Assembly (NCBI GenBank): GCA_027451885.1
Contig: DAIDHX010000036.1
Span: 1 to 44,390 of the forward strand
Source of the DNA: Planctomycetales bacterium
Lineage (GTDB): Bacteria > Planctomycetota > Planctomycetia > Isosphaerales > Isosphaeraceae
Direction: 5' to 3'
DNA: 44,390 nt
Position numbers and translations under genes: made by a program. Every line of letters begins with the position of its first letter. Position 1 is the stretch's first letter. Below, piece by piece: positions 41,046 to 44,390 of the stretch. A model generated the notes under the pieces. It worked only from the letters and a program-made list of their open reading frames with translations, was not told the DNA's origin and searched no databases.

Positions 41046-43679
41046 TCAAGAACTCCCAGCACCCAGCGGCTCGAACCGGACACGGATCGTCTTGATCTCG
41101 AACGGACTGAAGTCGAGCGAGAGGGCGTTTGACTCGACCTTGAGAACCTCGGCAGGCTCCTCGAGCAGATTTGCCGCACGCGCCTCGATCACCTTGGGAG
41201 TGAAGCTGAGCTTGACGCCTTGCGCGGGCTGGCCGTTGGTTTCGAACAGGCGGATCGCCGCTTCGCCGCCCTGGACCGGCTTGATTGAGGAGACCACGAT
41301 GTTCGGCGAACGAATCGCGAGCAAACTCCAGTGCGGCGGCAGAACGCCCTTGTGCTGAATCACGGGCCGGGTGATCAAGGGACGATTGAACGCCAGCCCT
41401 TCACGCTCAAGATCGCCTTTTCGCCAATCGCCCGCATGCGGCAAAAGCGCGTAACGCATCGTGCGCTCCTGGCCCAACTGAAAGCCCGACTCGGACGACA
41501 TCCCAGGCTCGTAGCCGCCGCCGAATCCGTAACGACCAAGCGTATGCGCCCGCAACAAGGAGAGCATCATCGTGCCGTCGGTCGTGACATTCCCCGGCAG
41601 TCCGATGTTGAGAATCGCCAGCCCGCGGGCGCCGTCGCTCAGGTCGACCCAGTTCTGCGCGGGGAACTCAATCCCCTCGGGGCGATCGATCGCGCCAAAC
41701 GGAATCGCGTGCGTGCTTTTCGCCCCCTTGATCGTCGTGGGAAACAGCGCCTGATAGCGCACGTAACGCTCCTGGTTGACAAGCCGGGTGGTGATCTCGA
41801 TGCGTTTGAGTGCGAGATAAACGCGCACCCGCGTTGCGAATCGCCCCGAGCCGAACGCGCGATCGACGTTCAGCTCGGCGAAGATGGGGCCCGTGACGAG
41901 CGTCCCTGGCTTGCCCTGCCCCTCGTCGCTGAAGGCGGCCTTGCCTCGAGCAGGCGCTGACTGGCGCGTGGTCATGGCCACGCGGCTTCCACCATCGAGG
42001 CCCTTGTAGAGCTCCCAAAGATCGCCGCGATCTTGCTCGCGCGCGACCACGTTTCCGGCAGCCGCAAGCAACTCCCCTTGCGAATGCAGGCCGCTTAACG
42101 ACGTGATCGCGCCCGTGGAGGGATCAACCCGTACCCGCACGTGACCAGCCCCGAGCTCCGTCGATCCGTCACCGACCTTCAAGGTGGGAAAAACGAATGG
42201 CGCGGGCGGTTCGCCATGCGTCGGCGAAACATGATAAATCGACCAGCCCAGGGCGGGCGCATTCGCCAGGAACGCGATCCGCGCCGTCTTGAGCCCGCCG
42301 TCGGCATAGCGCGTTGATTCGAGGAACTGGACCGGGACCTGGTCTTGCCGTGTGGCCGGCTGCGCCTGGATCCGCACGCCCGTGACCCCCTTTTCCGCGA
42401 AGCCGATCGTGACCTCGGCCACGTCGAAGCGCGGCCATGAGAGCGGGTTGAAGACCAGCACCGCCGCGCCTGGCCCACGGGTATCGATGCGCGAAGCCAT
42501 GCGCTCCCACGCCTGATCGGCAACCGCGTCGGCCCGGCGTTCGGAGTATCGATAGCTCAGGATCGTGTCGTCGTAGACATGGTCGGTCATCACGCCCGAG
42601 GCCAGGTCGTGGGTCTGGTTGAAAAGCGTTGGTTCCCACGCCGCCCAGAGCCCTGGGAGATCCGCCGGGGCGCCCATCCAGGCGCCCAGCGCCCCAAGCG
42701 TTTCCGCCGCGAGCAGCTTCTGCTCCATCACGCGCATCCACGCCTTGAGCTCGATCCGGCTGCTGTAGATCCCCTGGAAGATCGGGTTGAGCTCGCCCTT
42801 GAAGACGGGCCAGCGTGCGGGATCGCCGGCCGCCTTCTCGTAATCGGCCGGGACGGCCATGCGCATGCTGAAGGGGGCGGATGGATCGCGATTGAATTCC
42901 TCAATTCGGCTTGCGAGATGCTCTTCGGGTTCGCTCACATCCGGCCCCGTGAGCCCCACGCGATCCGCGCCTCGCGCGTTTGGATCGAGCAGCTTGAAAC
43001 GCCCGATCGCCCATGACCGGAATGCCGCCTGGTCCCTCGGCGCACCATAAAGAAGTGCATAGCTATGGGGAAGATAAAACGAAGGAATCCGCGTGCCGTC
43101 GATCCCTTCCCAGAGAAACTCCGCCGGATGTTCCTGCTTCGGCACGCCGCGAACGAACCAGAAGCTCTTGAATCCAGCCTTTGCAAGAAGTTGGGGCAGT
43201 TGCGCATGATGCCCGAAGCTATCGATCAACCAGGCCGAGGTGACGTCGATTCCCAGTTTTTCGCGGTAATATCCCTTGCCGTACTGCATCTGGCGAATAA
43301 ACGTTTCGCCGCCGGGCATGTTATCGTCCGGCATGACATCAAGCGCGCCTGTGATTTGCAGTCGCCCTTCCTGGATGAAACGGCGAAAGTCCGGCTCGAA
43401 TTCGGGATAGCGCTCGAGAAATGGCCGCACATACGCGACCTGGTCGAGCGTGAAGTGAAATCGTGGCTGTTCTCGCAGGAGCCTCATCGCCTTGAGGATG
43501 TTGGGCAGGCCCATTTCCAGGTATTCCTCGCGCGTCTTGAAGACTGCGCCTTCCCAGTGCGTGTGCGGGATCACCCAGAATGTGGGCCTGTTCTCGGCTG
43601 GCGGATCACCGCAGTAACCCCGCGCGGGGCAGAGGGAAAGCACCGAGCAAACGAGCAGAACGGCTGGGCACGACTTCAT
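41046..43679 (-). CDS. Secreted GH38-family glycoside hydrolase (alpha-mannosidase-like)
   Basis: A protein of 877 residues from ATG at 43677-43679 with GGAG 7 bases upstream. A signal peptide covers about 1-24. The catalytic domain begins with PHTHWEGAVF (His39, His41 and Glu43 at the zinc site), has the nucleophile Asp153 in AWLIDSFGHH, and a later zinc His in FNQTHDLASG (about 490). The middle and C-terminal beta-sandwich domains (570-877) follow GH38 order, ending in IKTIRVRFEP. Family members hydrolyse alpha-mannosides with retention. Glu43 replaces the usual Asp of HxHxD/HTHWD, so this is a divergent subfamily and the sugar is not certain. Divergent from ackA, and convergent with the DinG-like gene. 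Confidence 0.88.
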   Translation of the reverse strand: MKSCPAVLLVCSVLSLCPARGYCGDPPAENRPTFWVIPHTHWEGAVFKTREEYLEMGLPNILKAMRLLREQPRFHFTLDQVAYVRPFLERYPEFEPDFRRFIQEGRLQITGALDVMPDDNMPGGETFIRQMQYGKGYYREKLGIDVTSAWLIDSFGHHAQLPQLLAKAGFKSFWFVRGVPKQEHPAEFLWEGIDGTRIPSFYLPHSYALLYGAPRDQAAFRSWAIGRFKLLDPNARGADRVGLTGPDVSEPEEHLASRIEEFNRDPSAPFSMRMAVPADYEKAAGDPARWPVFKGELNPIFQGIYSSRIELKAWMRVMEQKLLAAETLGALGAWMGAPADLPGLWAAWEPTLFNQTHDLASGVMTDHVYDDTILSYRYSERRADAVADQAWERMASRIDTRGPGAAVLVFNPLSWPRFDVAEVTIGFAEKGVTGVRIQAQPATRQDQVPVQFLESTRYADGGLKTARIAFLANAPALGWSIYHVSPTHGEPPAPFVFPTLKVGDGSTELGAGHVRVRVDPSTGAITSLSGLHSQGELLAAAGNVVAREQDRGDLWELYKGLDGGSRVAMTTRQSAPARGKAAFSDEGQGKPGTLVTGPIFAELNVDRAFGSGRFATRVRVYLALKRIEITTRLVNQERYVRYQALFPTTIKGAKSTHAIPFGAIDRPEGIEFPAQNWVDLSDGARGLAILNIGLPGNVTTDGTMMLSLLRAHTLGRYGFGGGYEPGMSSESGFQLGQERTMRYALLPHAGDWRKGDLEREGLAFNRPLITRPVIQHKGVLPPHWSLLAIRSPNIVVSSIKPVQGGEAAIRLFETNGQPAQGVKLSFTPKVIEARAANLLEEPAEVLKVESNALSLDFSPFEIKTIRVRFEPLGAGSS

Positions 43680-43854
43680 GGCGGGGCTCCACAAGCGGGG
43701 CGAGGTTGCATCCTCGTGATCCGGGCAGCATAACAGGCCGGCGCGGGCGGGTTGAGTCTCGTGGATGGGCTTGCCCAGCCCAACGGCCGTCGGTACCGTG
43801 CAACGCGATCTCCAGGCCTGGCGCAATCCCGCAACGAACGAGGAGACGGCGGAG

Positions 43855-44390
43855 ATGAGCAACGAGCCAGTTCCAGAAAGCGCCCCGTCTCGGTGTACAA
43901 CCACTGGCCACTCGGTCGTGCTCACGATCAACGGTGGTTCCTCGAGCCTTAAGTTCGCGGTGTTCGAGGCCGTTCTTCCTCCGCGGCGACGACTCACTGG
44001 CCAGGTTGAGGGCGTGGGCAAGCCCGATGGGAGGCTCGTGATCAAGACGGGCGCGGGCGAGAACACGCTCGATCAGAAGATCAGCGCCGCGACCTTGCTC
44101 GATGCCATGCGGATCGTCGATCACGCGTTGGGGGCGCAGATCGAGCGGATGCCGATCATCGCGATCGGCCACCGCGTGGTACATGGTGGCGGCCGACACC
44201 ATCGCCCCGAGCCGATCACACCCGCGCTGCTTGACTCGCTTCGCGCGATAATCCCCTTCGCGCCCAATCACTTGCCAGGTGAGATCGCACTGATCGAAGC
44301 ATGCGCCCAGCTTGATCCCAACCGGCTTCAGGTCGCCTGCTTCGACACAGCCTTTCACCACGAGCTCCCGGAGGTCGCACGTATCCTGCC
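43855..44390 (+). CDS. ackA: Acetate kinase, N-terminal part
   Basis: The gene runs off the right end; 178 residues are visible. ATG at 43855-43857 follows AGGAG about 9 bases upstream. Acetate kinase interconverts acetate plus ATP and acetyl phosphate plus ADP. The first 20 residues are extra and polar, then the actin-fold phosphate-1 strand LTINGGSSSLKFAVFE appears (Gly where many have Cys), followed by IGHRVVHGGGRH (substrate-site Arg), FAPNHLPGE and the second signature ACFDTAFHHELP. In this window it has no pta or phosphoketolase neighbour; such a gene may lie beyond the edge. It is divergent from the GH38 gene across 175 bases with no strong promoter seen. Confidence 0.93.
   Translation, partial: MSNEPVPESAPSRCTTTGHSVVLTINGGSSSLKFAVFEAVLPPRRRLTGQVEGVGKPDGRLVIKTGAGENTLDQKISAATLLDAMRIVDHALGAQIERMPIIAIGHRVVHGGGRHHRPEPITPALLDSLRAIIPFAPNHLPGEIALIEACAQLDPNRLQVACFDTAFHHELPEVARIL

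Noticed and set aside
1-44390. tRNA, rRNA, CRISPR array, insertion sequence or prophage
   Set aside because: I looked through the intergenic gaps and found no cloverleaf, no regularly spaced repeats, no transposase or integrase motifs and no direct repeats at gene borders.

Overview
The window reads as a stretch of chromosome from a member of the Planctomycetota, most likely close to the Isosphaeraceae or Gemmataceae (inference). It has high GC with strong third-position GC bias. It carries a DUF1559 prepilin-like protein with the H-X9-DG ending, a secreted protein whose N-terminus has the planctomycete-type LEDR..LS motif, a HEAT-repeat protein, and CE15 and GH38 carbohydrate-active enzymes. 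I see no rRNA, tRNA, CRISPR array, insertion sequence or phage gene. Thirty protein genes are supported, two of them cut by the window ends, and coding density is high.

Left part (1-16 kb), mostly minus strand: a prodomain-less sedolisin-type peptidase fused to a repetitive beta-rich tail (cut by the left end); a membrane M28 aminopeptidase followed by an AhpD-like protein and a terminator; a sigma-54 activator with no receiver domain; a secreted HEAT-repeat protein with a degenerate receiver-like domain; lysA and argH, argH with a good sigma-70-type promoter. Then come a plus-strand RmlC-like cupin, a TolC-like outer-membrane protein, and a divergent DUF1559 pseudopilin with its own promoter.

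Middle part (15.5-24.7 kb), all minus strand: eutB, an APC permease, eutC, a ligase-associated exonuclease, an ATP-dependent DNA ligase, a CPA2 antiporter, a DUF3124 lipoprotein and sodC. Several junctions are 4-base ATGA overlaps, so ethanolamine catabolism and DNA-end repair look co-translated, which is unexpected. Divergently, at 24.9-31.4 kb, three genes joined by 4-base overlaps encode a membrane-anchored thioredoxin-fold protein with a CPC motif, a 1662-residue hybrid histidine kinase with a histidine-rich membrane domain, and a receiver-GGDEF diguanylate cyclase. This is the best candidate for a poorly described system: a redox or metal sensing relay that ends in cyclic di-GMP.

Right part (31.5-44.4 kb): a secreted alpha/beta-hydrolase and a CE15 glucuronoyl-esterase-like protein; a hybrid histidine kinase whose 3' end overlaps the CE15 gene tail to tail; a lipoprotein with its own promoter; a 58-codon small gene; a ThiS-ThiG fusion; a DinG/XPD-type helicase lacking one iron-sulfur cysteine; a secreted GH38 glycosidase; and the start of ackA. 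Start codons were chosen by Shine-Dalgarno spacing and family alignment and often differ from the longest possible reading frame.
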